DNA of 39,335 nucleotides from CAYQTL01 sp964420405. GTDB taxonomy: Bacteria; Acidobacteriota; Thermoanaerobaculia; Thermoanaerobaculales; Sulfomarinibacteraceae. Each line of letters starts with the position of its first letter. Positions within the stretch are counted from its first letter, which is position 1. A program made the translations under genes and the position numbers. The stretch spans positions 1 to 39,335 of the forward strand of contig CAYQTL010000039.1 of NCBI GenBank assembly GCA_964420405.1. Reading direction: 5' to 3'. This document shows positions 14,149 to 22,286 of the stretch, piece after piece. The notes beneath the pieces were generated by a model. The model was not told the origin of the DNA. It ran no database searches and worked only from the letters and a program-made list of their open reading frames with translations.

Positions 14149-16626
14149 ATGCCCGATCGCAGGTTCCAGCCCCGGCCCCTCGCGGCGACCTTCGTCGCTG
14201 CGCTCGCGTGGGTCGCGGCGCCGGCCGCCGCCGACCCCCTCGTGGTGGGCGCCCTCGAGCAGATGCCGGGCGACGCCGCCGTCGCCCTGTCGACCGAGGA
14301 CCAGAGGCGGCCGGTGATCGCCGCCGGCGGTCCGGGAGCGCTCGTCGTCTGGGAGGACACCCGCACGGTCCTCACCGGCTTCACCCAGACCCCGTTCTCC
14401 CCGCTGACGGGCAACCTCCAGGACATCGCCGCCGCGAGAATCGACGAGGACGGCTCGGTGCTCGACGGGGCGCCGATCCTGGTGTCCAACCACGGCCGCA
14501 ACCAGGAGAAGCCCGAGGCCGCCTGGAACGAGGCGGCCGGCGCGTGGCTCGTGACCTGGATGTCCGAGCGGCCGGACTGGCACTACTACGACGACGTCAT
14601 GGCCGCCCGCGTCGCGGCCGACGGGACCCTCCTCGACCCTGATCCCATCCCGCTGCGTCCGGAGACCGGCAGCCCGTCGAACGACCACGCCCAGACACCG
14701 GCGGTCGCCAGCGACGGCTCGGAGTGGCTCGTGGTGTGGCAGGACGTGGCCTGGACCGGCTTCGACGGCCGCCCGAACGTGACGGGGCAGCGGGTGGCAG
14801 CCGACGGGACCCCCCTCGGCCCGCCGGTCGTGCTGCACCAGCATCCCGACGTGTCGTTCGGTCCCCGCGAACCGAGGGTGGCGTACGCCGACGGCGTGTG
14901 GCTCGTGACGTGGAGCGAGTCGTCCTCCAACCTCGTCATGGCGAAGCGGTTCGACGGCGGGCTGACGGCCCTCGACCCGTCGCCCGTCGAGATCGGCGGC
15001 GGCATCGGCTGGTCGCGGGTGGCCGGCTCCGGCGACGGCTTCATGGTGGTCACCGGCGACTACCGCGCCTACCGGATCGCGACCGACGGCGGGGTGCTCG
15101 ACCCTGCGGGGATCGACGTCGAGGCGGGCCACCCCTTCGGCATCAGCGGCCCCGAGGTCTCGTTCGACGGTCTCGACTGGGTCGTCACCTACGGCGCCGC
15201 CGACACGGCCCACTTCCAGGACGACCCCGACCTGTACGTGGCTCGGGTGGCGACCGACGGAACCCTCCAGAGCCCGGGTCCGGGACCGGTGCTCGCCGGC
15301 GACCAGTGGGAGGTCACGCCGGTCGCGGCGGCCGGCGCCGCGCCGGGCGACCTCCTGCTCGCGTTCGCTTCGTACCACCCGTCGCAGCCGAGGCTCGACG
15401 ACATCCGGACGGTGACGGTCGACGTGGCCGGGCTCGCCGGGACGGTCCGCGATCTCGGCACCGGGCTGCCCCGGCAGTGGGCGGTGCGCACCGCGAAGGG
15501 CGCCGGCGGTCATCTCGCCGTGTTCCTCAGCGAGCGCTCGGGCGAGACGCGGATCCTGGCCCAGCGGTTGGACGGGTCGGGGGCCCCGCTCGACCCGGAG
15601 CCGGTCGAGGTCGCCGCGCTCCGTGAGGCGGTCAAGCCGTATCCCGACGTCGCGTTCGACGGCAACCGGTACCTGGTGGTGTGGGCCGTCGACGGGACCC
15701 TGTGGGGCCGCCGGCTGGCGGTGGACGGATCGCCGGTCGACCCTCAGCCGGTCGAGATCGTCACCGGGGACAATGCCCAGGAGGCGTACGTCGGCGCCCT
15801 GTCCGGCACGTTCCTGGTCGGCTGGCTGCACCGGTTCAGCGGTGACCTGCAGACGTTCCGCACGATGCCGGTGGCGGCCGCCGACCTCGTGCCCACCGCC
15901 GCGCCGACGACCGTCGGAGCGGACTTCTCGAACCGGGCACGGATCGGCGCTCTCGGCGGGCGATTCCTGGCTCTGTGGCAGCGCCAGGCCAGCCACGACC
16001 AGGGACCGCCCAACGCCTACGCGGTGTTCCTCGAAGCCGACGGCACGCCGAGCGGCGGCTCGTTCAACGTCGACGACGTCGGGGCGGCCTTCGACGTCGC
16101 GCTCGCGATCGGCGACGACCGCGCGCTCGCGGTGTGGGCGGACGGCGTCGGCCACGACGGCGTCGCGGTCGAGGGGCGCATGATCGGCGCCGGCGGTGGG
16201 CTGTTGACGGGCGAGATCGTGATCGCGGACGCCGCCGTCGACCAGCGTTTCCCGGCGGCGGGCTGGGACGGCGGCAACTTCGTGGTGGCGTGGACCGACT
16301 ACCGGACGGTGGACATCTCGCTGACCTCGGTGGAGCAGCTGCGAGGCGACGTCTGGGCGCGACGCGTGGCCGCCGACGGATCGCTGCTGGAGCCGGAGGG
16401 CCACCAGCTGACCTCGGGCGAGCTTCCCGAGACGCTTCCGGCGGTCGCCTCCGATGGCGGCGTCTCGACCGTGCTGTTCTCGATGCTCGGAGGGGTCGAG
16501 GGGCCCGAGGTGCAGCGGCTGACGATGCGCCGGCTGACCGACCCCGCGCTGGCCGGTGCCGGCTCGCTGTTCGCCGACGGCTTCGAGTCGGGGGGCCTGT
16601 CGTCCTGGAGCGCCGCGGTCCCCTAG
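14149..16626 (+). CDS. Secreted propeller-like repeat protein with FESG tail
   Basis: An 825-residue exported protein. The ATG at 14149 follows GAAGGGAGA and opens a signal peptide (about residues 1-31, ending WVAAPAAADP). The body is made of about nine repeats. Each pairs a strand such as SDGSEWLVVWQD, FDGNRYLVVWAV or WDGGNFVVAWTD with a second element such as RVAADGTPLGP or RVATDGTLQSP. This periodicity suggests a beta-propeller. The C-terminus ends GSLFADGFESGGLSSWSAAVP, the same kind of tail as the protein at 7182-10571. No catalytic motif is seen. The stop codon TAG (16624-16626) is the first three bases of a palindromic repeat, so the reading frame ends inside the element. Confidence 0.8.
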   Translation: MPDRRFQPRPLAATFVAALAWVAAPAAADPLVVGALEQMPGDAAVALSTEDQRRPVIAAGGPGALVVWEDTRTVLTGFTQTPFSPLTGNLQDIAAARIDEDGSVLDGAPILVSNHGRNQEKPEAAWNEAAGAWLVTWMSERPDWHYYDDVMAARVAADGTLLDPDPIPLRPETGSPSNDHAQTPAVASDGSEWLVVWQDVAWTGFDGRPNVTGQRVAADGTPLGPPVVLHQHPDVSFGPREPRVAYADGVWLVTWSESSSNLVMAKRFDGGLTALDPSPVEIGGGIGWSRVAGSGDGFMVVTGDYRAYRIATDGGVLDPAGIDVEAGHPFGISGPEVSFDGLDWVVTYGAADTAHFQDDPDLYVARVATDGTLQSPGPGPVLAGDQWEVTPVAAAGAAPGDLLLAFASYHPSQPRLDDIRTVTVDVAGLAGTVRDLGTGLPRQWAVRTAKGAGGHLAVFLSERSGETRILAQRLDGSGAPLDPEPVEVAALREAVKPYPDVAFDGNRYLVVWAVDGTLWGRRLAVDGSPVDPQPVEIVTGDNAQEAYVGALSGTFLVGWLHRFSGDLQTFRTMPVAAADLVPTAAPTTVGADFSNRARIGALGGRFLALWQRQASHDQGPPNAYAVFLEADGTPSGGSFNVDDVGAAFDVALAIGDDRALAVWADGVGHDGVAVEGRMIGAGGGLLTGEIVIADAAVDQRFPAAGWDGGNFVVAWTDYRTVDISLTSVEQLRGDVWARRVAADGSLLEPEGHQLTSGELPETLPAVASDGGVSTVLFSMLGGVEGPEVQRLTMRRLTDPALAGAGSLFADGFESGGLSSWSAAVP

Positions 16627-16789
16627 GAGGGCGTAGGGCATAGACTGACGGCGCCTTTCGGGCGTCGTGAGCGCCCGTTTCCGGCGGATTCTCGGCCCGT
16701 ACTCAGAGTACTGCGCCTCGAATCCGCCGAAAACGGGCATCTCACGACGCTCCGAAATCCATCCGCCATCTATGCCCTACGACCTCCTA
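16624..16789. mobile_element. 166-bp palindromic MITE-like element, full copy
   Basis: The whole element is one imperfect inverted repeat. The terminal 20 bases (16624-16643, with GCGTAGGGCATAG) match the complement of 16770-16789 at 19 of 20 positions. Inner arms (GCGTCGTGAG...CGGCGGATTC against GAATCCGCCG...CTCACGACGC) also pair. The centre is GTACTC-A-GAGTAC at 16699-16711. It lies between convergent genes and carries no gene. A 90-bp copy at 34854-34943 differs by a 76-base internal deletion. It may be a non-autonomous transposon, and its hairpin may end transcription from both sides. Confidence 0.8.
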
Positions 16790-16937
16790 GCGCGGGAGGG
16801 TGCGCGGTCGGGCCCCCGCGAAGTGGGCATCGCGAGGAGGCGTGAGAAAGCCCGCGCCCGCGACGCCGCCCAGGGCGTCACGGATCCGACCCATGGCACC
16901 GCCTCGCCGCTCCGCGCCGCGGCGCCCGCCGCGGCGG

Positions 16938-16963
16938 GACATCGGGAACGGGATCGGGATCGG
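16938..16963 (+). repeat. GATCGG-family intergenic repeat
   Basis: Twenty-six bases starting GACATCGGGAACGGGATC are identical to 36872-36897, and the inner 20 are found inverted at 10970-10989. It lies 3' of alkB. Confidence 0.8.
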
Positions 16964-17003
16964 AGGACGCCGCCCCGGAGGTCGGCGTCCCGGACGACGG
17001 TCG

Positions 17004-18092
17004 CTACAGAAGGGCTGCGGCGGACGCGGCGGGGGCCTCGCCGACGCCGTTGCGCGACCGCCAGGCGCGCACCCGGTGATCCATCACCCGCCGCCACAGC
17101 GGCGGCACGAGGGCGAGCAGCGCCATGGTGGCGTAGCCCGCGGGCAGCTGGGGGCTGTCGGGGACGTGGCGCAGCAGCCAGTACGGCCGGCTGGCGACGT
17201 CGTGGTGGTCGGCGTGGCGCTGGAGGTTGAACAGGTACCAGTTGGTGAGCCGGTGGGCCGCGTTCCAGGAGTGCTGCGGCGTCACCCGCTCCCAGCGGCC
17301 GGAGGGCAGCCGGCGTCGCTCGAGGCCGTAGTGCTCGACGTAGTTGATGATCTCCAGCAGGATCACCGCGACCGCCGCCTGGGCGACGAAGAACGCGGCG
17401 CCGGTGGCGCCGGCGACCAGCACGATCCCGACCACGGTCGCCGCGAGCATCAGCGGGTAGCGCAGCCGGCGGTCGCGCAGTGACAGCGGGCCGTGCCCCT
17501 TCGCCCGGACCCGCGCCGTCTCGATCCGCCACGCGCTCGCGAGGCTCCCCGACAGCGTCCGCGGCAGGAACGCGAGGACCGACTCTCCGAACCGGGCCGA
17601 GGCGGGGTCGTCGGGTGTGGCGACGTTCTTGTGGTGGCCGCGCACGTGCTCGATGCAGAAGTGGGCGTACCCGGCGGTGGTCATGAGGATCTCGGCGAGG
17701 GCCCGCTCGGCCCGTCCCCGGCGGTGCATCAGCTCGTGGGCGACGTTGATCGCGCCGGCCCCGGTGGAGATGCCGACCGACAGCACCAGGCCGACGATCT
17801 CGAGCGGCTCCAGCGGCGCCCCTCCGACCCGCCATGCCGCGGCGCCGACGATCGCGAGCTGGACCGGCACCCACAGCCAGAGGGCGAGGTCGAATGTCGG
17901 GTCGCGCCGGGGAGGGGACCCTTCGGGCTCCGCCGGCGGGTTGCGGTGGTTCTCCCCGAGCAGGGTGTCGAGCACCGGGGTGATGACGAACACGAGCACG
18001 ACGGTCGACCACGACCACCAGCCGCCGAGGGCGACGGCGACGGCCGCGGAGCCCGGGACGAGGAAGGCGATCCAGTACGGAACTGGGCTCAC
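17004..18092 (-). CDS. alkB: Alkane 1-monooxygenase (AlkB-type membrane di-iron hydroxylase)
   Basis: A 362-residue integral membrane protein with about six hydrophobic segments and all the AlkB histidine motifs. These are HELMHR (119-124), EHVRGHH (148-154), the family signature NYVEHYGL (250-257) and LQRHADHH (290-297) followed by RPYW. Together they bind the two irons that hydroxylate terminal carbons of n-alkanes, with electrons from rubredoxin; no rubredoxin gene is in view. HELMHR and LQRHADHH differ slightly from the common HELxHK and LQRHSDHH. The start overlaps the end of the upstream tetR by four bases, so it is co-transcribed and probably controlled by that repressor. Family members also hydroxylate other medium-chain or terpenoid substrates, so the true substrate is open. 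Confidence 0.93.
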   Translation of the reverse strand: MSPVPYWIAFLVPGSAAVAVALGGWWSWSTVVLVFVITPVLDTLLGENHRNPPAEPEGSPPRRDPTFDLALWLWVPVQLAIVGAAAWRVGGAPLEPLEIVGLVLSVGISTGAGAINVAHELMHRRGRAERALAEILMTTAGYAHFCIEHVRGHHKNVATPDDPASARFGESVLAFLPRTLSGSLASAWRIETARVRAKGHGPLSLRDRRLRYPLMLAATVVGIVLVAGATGAAFFVAQAAVAVILLEIINYVEHYGLERRRLPSGRWERVTPQHSWNAAHRLTNWYLFNLQRHADHHDVASRPYWLLRHVPDSPQLPAGYATMALLALVPPLWRRVMDHRVRAWRSRNGVGEAPAASAAALL

Positions 18093-18697
18093 GGGAGAAC
18101 CTCCTGCGGGACCGGCAGCAGCCTTCGTCCGAGGGCCACCGGGTCATGCTCGCCGTGCCACAGGGGATCCCGCAGGGATCCGGCGGCCGCGTGCAGCAGG
18201 ATCCCGGAGGCGAGCTGGAGCAGCGCGTCGCGGACCGGGTACCCGGCCGGCAGACGGCCGCCGGCCGCGGCACGGACGGCGGTCTCGACCACGTCGAGTG
18301 TCGGCACCAGCCGTGAGCGGAGCAGCTCCCGGCCCTGGCCGCGATCGTCCATCAGCTCGCGCAGGACCAGCGCGGCGAAGCGGGGGTTGGCCTCGAGGTA
18401 GCCGGAGAACGCCCGGACGAGAGCGTCGACCCTCTCGTCGAAGGCGGCGGGCGTGGCCAGGGCCGCCTCCAGGAGGCGCTCGACATCGTGGAACACCCGC
18501 CGGACGACCGCCTCGTACAGGGCCTGCTTGGTGGGGTAGTGGTACAGCAGCGACGGGCGCCGGATGCCGGCGCGACGGGCGACGTCCTCGAGCCGTGCGC
18601 GGTCGAAGCCGTGCCGGGCGAACTCGAGCTCGGCCGCCGCCGCGATCCGCTCGGCGGTCGCGACCGGCGGCGTGTCGGCGACGGCGGGACGTCCCAC
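18089..18697 (-). CDS. TetR-family repressor of the alkB operon
   Basis: A 202-residue TetR-type regulator starting at GTG 18697. The helix-turn-helix is at about 15-61 (RIAAAAELEFARHGFDRARLEDVARRAGIRRPSLLYHYPTKQALYEAVV). The C-terminal domain (about 80-195) would bind an effector, plausibly an alkane, alcohol or fatty acyl compound given its partner. It forms a two-gene operon with alkB, overlapping by four bases. A palindrome (18709-18726) lies 12 bases before the start codon and overlaps the likely promoter, so autorepression together with repression of alkB is expected. Confidence 0.93.
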   Translation of the reverse strand: MGRPAVADTPPVATAERIAAAAELEFARHGFDRARLEDVARRAGIRRPSLLYHYPTKQALYEAVVRRVFHDVERLLEAALATPAAFDERVDALVRAFSGYLEANPRFAALVLRELMDDRGQGRELLRSRLVPTLDVVETAVRAAAGGRLPAGYPVRDALLQLASGILLHAAAGSLRDPLWHGEHDPVALGRRLLPVPQEVLP

Positions 18698-18708
18698 CCC
18701 CCGAAGAT

Positions 18709-18726
18709 ATCTACCGGCGGGTAGAT
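18709..18726. promoter_or_regulatory. TetR operator palindrome
   Basis: ATCTACCGGCGGGTAGAT is a 7-base perfect inverted repeat around GGCG. It sits just before the tetR start. Length and symmetry are typical for TetR-family sites, and it overlaps the place where a -10 box (TAGATA or TATCTT on the minus strand) would lie. Confidence 0.7.
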
Positions 18727-18751
18727 TTTCAAGGTGCCCACTGTGTCCTCA

Positions 18752-18760
18752 TGCTACGAT
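18752..18760 (+). promoter_or_regulatory. Extended -10 promoter (TGCTACGAT)
   Basis: TG-C-TACGAT precedes the four-PAS gene by about 30 bases. The same arrangement (TGnTAC[G/C][A/G]T) occurs at 31068 and 38988, which suggests a preferred housekeeping promoter form. No convincing -35 box is seen. Confidence 0.5.
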
Positions 18761-18791
18761 CGGGGGTCCGCGGGAGGGAATCGGGGCTGCA

Positions 18792-20453
18792 ATGGACGAC
18801 GGACGGTCACCGCCGGGTGCCACGGAGGCAGTGCCTCTCCAGGCGCTCGCCGACACGCTGCCCCATCCGGCGGCGCTGGTGCGCGGGGGCGTGATCGTGT
18901 CCGCCAACGTCCGCCTGTGCAGCGTGCTCGGCCGCACCTCGTCCGAGCTCGCCGGCCGCGGGATCGCCGACCTGCTGGATCCTTCCGTCTCCAGCGACGA
19001 GGTCGTGTCGGAGCTGGACCGGTCCGCGGGTGACGCGGCGGCGCCACCCGTTTCCGCGCGGCTCCTGTGCGCCCGCGGCTACGGCGTCGAGGTCCTGCTG
19101 GGAAGCTCGCATCCCGTCGGCACGGGGATGCAGCTGGTGGTGGCCGCCGTGGTGCAGCATCCCGCGGCGCACCCCGTCACGACCACGCTGCGGGACGCTC
19201 TCCTGCGCCGCGAGGAGGAGCGATTCCGGACGCTGGTCGAGATCTCGAGCGACTGGCTGTGGGAGGTGGATGCCGACGGCAGGTACTCCTACGTCAGTCC
19301 GACGGTGCGGTACGTCCTCGGGTACGAGCCGGCGGAGATGATCGGCCGGACGCCGTTCGAGTTCATCGTGCCCGAGGACGTGGACGGGGTCCGCGAGCGG
19401 TTCGAGGCCGCGGTGGAGGCACGCCGTCCGTTCCGCCTGCTGGAGAACACCTGCCGCCACCGCGACGGCTACCGGGTCGTGCTGGAGACGAGCGGGGTCC
19501 CGATCGTCGAGCCGGACGGCCGGCTCGCCGGCTACCGCGGCGTCGACCGCGACGTCACCGACCGGCGCAGTGCCGAGGCCGCGATCCGGCGGGCCGAGGC
19601 GCGCTACCGGGGCATCGTCGACGGCTCGCCGATGGGCTTCCACGAGTACCTGCTGGAGCCTGGAGGCCGCCTCGTCTTCACCGGCGCCAACCGTGCGGCC
19701 GACGAGATCCTCGGCGTCGCCAACCGGAGGTTCGTGGGGCGATCGCTCGAGGAGGCCTTCCCCGCCCTCGCCGGCACCGAGATTCCGGAGCGCTACCGCG
19801 AGGTGTGCCGCAGCGGCAGACCGTGGTCGGCCGAGCAGGTGGACTACGACCACGGCGAGATCCGCGGCGCGTTCCAGGTCCACGCCTACCAGGCCGCAGC
19901 CGATCGCGTGGCGGTGCTGTTCCTCGACGTGACCGCACGGGCCCGCGCGGAGGCCGCCCTGCGCGACAGCGAGCGGCGGTTCCGGACTCTGGCCCACAAC
20001 GTTCCGGTCGGTGTGTTCCGGTCGAGCCCGGACGACCGCCGGCCGCTGGAGTTCGCCAATCCGGCGTTGGCCGGGATGTTCGGGGCGACGGTCGACGAGC
20101 TGCTCGGCAGGCCGGTGGCGGAGCTGTACGCGGATCCCGCGGAGCGCGCCGCGTGGAAGGAGCGCCTGATGGACGAGGGAGGCGTGGTGGGCCACGAGGT
20201 CCGCTTCCGTCGCCTCGACGGCGGTGGGTTCTGGGGCGCGGTCTCGGCGCAGGCCGTCCGCGGCGACGACGGCGGGGTCGTCTCGATCGACGGCACGGTG
20301 GTCGACGTGACGGAGCGGTGGAGCGCTCGCGACCACCTGCTCGGGGCGCTCGAGCGCCTGACGGCGGAGCTGGCCGAGCCGGTCGTGCCCGGCGGCGTGC
20401 GGGATGCGATCCTGGCGGAGGTCCGGGGCTGTCTGGACCGGCTGCGGGCGTGA
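18792..20453 (+). CDS. Four-PAS protein without a recognisable output domain
   Basis: A 553-residue soluble protein. A degenerate N-terminal PAS lies at about 15-125. A canonical PAS follows at about 140-265 (FRTLVEISSDWLWEVDADGRYSYVSP; GYRGVDRDVTDR), a third at about 275-385 and a fourth at about 395-510 (FRTLAHNVPVGVFR; VVDVTERW). After the last PAS only about 40 helical residues remain. There is no HisKA, HATPase, GGDEF, EAL, HTH or phosphatase domain. ATG 18792 has GGGAGGG about 14 bases upstream. It could be an adaptor that senses and passes signals by protein contact, or a kinase that lost its catalytic end. The gene converges with the glycosyltransferase gene 24 bases away. Confidence 0.85.
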   Translation: MDDGRSPPGATEAVPLQALADTLPHPAALVRGGVIVSANVRLCSVLGRTSSELAGRGIADLLDPSVSSDEVVSELDRSAGDAAAPPVSARLLCARGYGVEVLLGSSHPVGTGMQLVVAAVVQHPAAHPVTTTLRDALLRREEERFRTLVEISSDWLWEVDADGRYSYVSPTVRYVLGYEPAEMIGRTPFEFIVPEDVDGVRERFEAAVEARRPFRLLENTCRHRDGYRVVLETSGVPIVEPDGRLAGYRGVDRDVTDRRSAEAAIRRAEARYRGIVDGSPMGFHEYLLEPGGRLVFTGANRAADEILGVANRRFVGRSLEEAFPALAGTEIPERYREVCRSGRPWSAEQVDYDHGEIRGAFQVHAYQAAADRVAVLFLDVTARARAEAALRDSERRFRTLAHNVPVGVFRSSPDDRRPLEFANPALAGMFGATVDELLGRPVAELYADPAERAAWKERLMDEGGVVGHEVRFRRLDGGGFWGAVSAQAVRGDDGGVVSIDGTVVDVTERWSARDHLLGALERLTAELAEPVVPGGVRDAILAEVRGCLDRLRA

Positions 20454-20477
20454 CCCTCCGCGACCGCCCTCGTCCGG

Positions 20478-21515
20478 TCAGCCGCCGGCCGCGCGGCGGG
20501 CTCGAGCCACCTGCTTCGGTGGCGTCGCACCGCGCGGACGTGGCCAGGCCCATGTGCTCGGGTCGTCGTCGAACTCGGGCAGGCGCGGCGACCTCCCCCG
20601 TGAGACCTGCCGCTGCCAGCTCCACAGCGTCGCGTACTTGAGGAACGCGCCGTAGGCCTGCAGCGCGCACATCACGAAGCCGCGGGTGCCCTCGAGGGCG
20701 CCCCGCTGCAGAAGGTAGGTGCGGACGAACCTCCACACCGGCCGGATCACGATCTTCGACGGCCCGGCGCGACGGCCGTCGCGCCACAGTTGGGCCGCAC
20801 CCCACCACGCGTAGCGCTGGATCCGCTGGATGTACTCCCCGAGGTCGTCGACCATGTGGTGGTCGAGCGGCGCCCGCACGGTGGCAGGCGGCAGCAGCGT
20901 CGCCATGTCGGCGTGGACGCGGCGGTTGGGATAGCGGGCCGCATCCCGCCGGAACAGGCGGACGACGCGGTCGTTCTGCCAACCCGAGTAGCGCAGCTGC
21001 CGTCCGAGCATGTAGGTGCGCCTGGGGATCGCGTGGGTCGGTGGTGGGTCGGGCCGGGCGAGGATCTCCTCGATCTCCGACCGCAGCTCCGGGGTGACGC
21101 GCTCGTCGGCGTCGAGGATCAGCACCCAGTCGAAGCGGAGGCGGTCGATCGCCCAGTTCTTCTGGGACGCGGCGCCGTAGTAGGGGCGCTGCAGCACCCG
21201 GACGCGGTCGAAGCTGCGGGCGATGGCGCCGGTGTCGTCGGTCGAGAAGGAGTCCACGACCACGATCTCGTCGCACCAGCCCACGGAGCGCAGGCAGTCG
21301 GCGAGGGCGTCGGCCTCGTTGAACGTCGTGACGAGGGCCGACAGCCGGTGGCGGCGGCGTTGCGGTGGCAGGCTCGCCACCCGCGGGGGTGCCGGTTCGC
21401 CGTCGGTCCCCCGGCGCCAGGCTTCGGTCTCGGCTCGTGCTGGTGTGGCGGTCACCGGGTGGCTCCTCCCTCGTCGTGCGGGCCGTCGCACCCGCCCCTC
21501 GAACGCGATGGACAC
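20478..21515 (-). CDS. Glycosyltransferase family 2
   Basis: A 345-residue GT2 protein. After a 57-residue basic, disordered N-terminus comes the nucleotide-sugar-binding start SALVTTFNEADALADCLRSV, then DEIVVVDSFSTDDT and the DxD-type metal motif ILDADER. The remainder (SGWQNDRVVRLFRRDAARYPNRRVHAD and DLGEYIQRIQRYAWWGA) resembles the WaaE/KdtX group that adds sugars to the lipopolysaccharide core, though substrate specificity is inferred only. The start is a GTG at 21515 with AGGAG about 9 bases upstream. If that N-terminus is not real, a shorter form starting near the GT domain is possible. Confidence 0.88.
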   Translation of the reverse strand: MSIAFEGRVRRPARRGRSHPVTATPARAETEAWRRGTDGEPAPPRVASLPPQRRRHRLSALVTTFNEADALADCLRSVGWCDEIVVVDSFSTDDTGAIARSFDRVRVLQRPYYGAASQKNWAIDRLRFDWVLILDADERVTPELRSEIEEILARPDPPPTHAIPRRTYMLGRQLRYSGWQNDRVVRLFRRDAARYPNRRVHADMATLLPPATVRAPLDHHMVDDLGEYIQRIQRYAWWGAAQLWRDGRRAGPSKIVIRPVWRFVRTYLLQRGALEGTRGFVMCALQAYGAFLKYATLWSWQRQVSRGRSPRLPEFDDDPSTWAWPRPRGATPPKQVARARRAAGG

Positions 21516-21646
21516 GTCCGTCGCTCCTGCTTACGGAGCAGAGCCCGTGTCCATCCAGAGCGGTCAGTCTGCCAGATCCGACAGGTTGACGCCACGACGC
21601 CGGTCACGGCAACGGTGGGCGGGAGCGGGCCGGGCGGGCGCGGGCT

Positions 21647-22060
21647 TCAGCCGAACGTGTCGAGCAGCGGCTCGTGGAGCTCGCGCCGCAACCGCCAGCT
21701 GCCGAGCACCCGCTCGAACCTGAAGTAGAAGGTCCCGGTCTCGCCGGTGCCGTTGCGCACCACCGTCCTGACGGTCACGGTGCCGTCGCGGCCGGCCCGG
21801 AAGAACCAGCTCGGCGAGAGCTCGAGCACCTCGACCTCGCCGAGCTTCGCGATCCGGTCCGGGTCCGGAGTGCCCGCGAGCTCGCGCATGTACCGGGCGG
21901 GAAGCTCGGCCTCGAGGTAGCGTTCGACCTCGGCGGTGCCCTGCTCGATCAGGCTGGAGCGGCGCATGTGCATCCAGCCCAGCGCCCCCGCGATCACCAC
22001 CACCGCGATCACGATCCCGAGCGGGCTTCTGAGGGTGTCGGTATCGACCCTGAGCTCCAT
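21647..22060 (-). CDS. Small single-pass membrane protein of unknown function
   Basis: A 137-residue protein with ATG 22060 behind GGGAGG. One membrane helix at about 14-29 is followed by a soluble, probably periplasmic domain (about 35-137) with alternating strands: GEVEVLELSPSWFFRAGRDGTVTVRTVVRN and FYFRFERVLGSWRLRREL. The layout of a helix then a curved sheet recalls NTF2-like folds, but no family is recognised. It lies upstream of the glycosyltransferase on the same strand (131 bases apart) and divergent from the TamB-TamA fusion. Confidence 0.7.
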   Translation of the reverse strand: MELRVDTDTLRSPLGIVIAVVVIAGALGWMHMRRSSLIEQGTAEVERYLEAELPARYMRELAGTPDPDRIAKLGEVEVLELSPSWFFRAGRDGTVTVRTVVRNGTGETGTFYFRFERVLGSWRLRRELHEPLLDTFG

Positions 22061-22286
22061 CGTCGCCTCCCGAGGCCGGGTATCGGCCTTGCGACGATCC
22101 TACCGTGTCGTTTCTACACCCCGGGGGATCGTCCTGACCGCCTCGGTGGGCCGGGGACCGCGAATCCTCCTCCGGCCGCCCTGGAGAGCTTGTTGCATGG
22201 AAGGCAGCCCGTGATGTGCCGCGCGGGACCGATTCCGACGCTCGGCCGACGGGTCTGCGCCGTGCCGGCCGGGGTGGGCCGCTGAC

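Noticed and set aside
13432..16740. 1102-codon minus-strand open frame
   Set aside because: It is antisense to the propeller-like secreted gene. Only its overlap with the thioredoxin-fold region is real coding, and that is in another frame.
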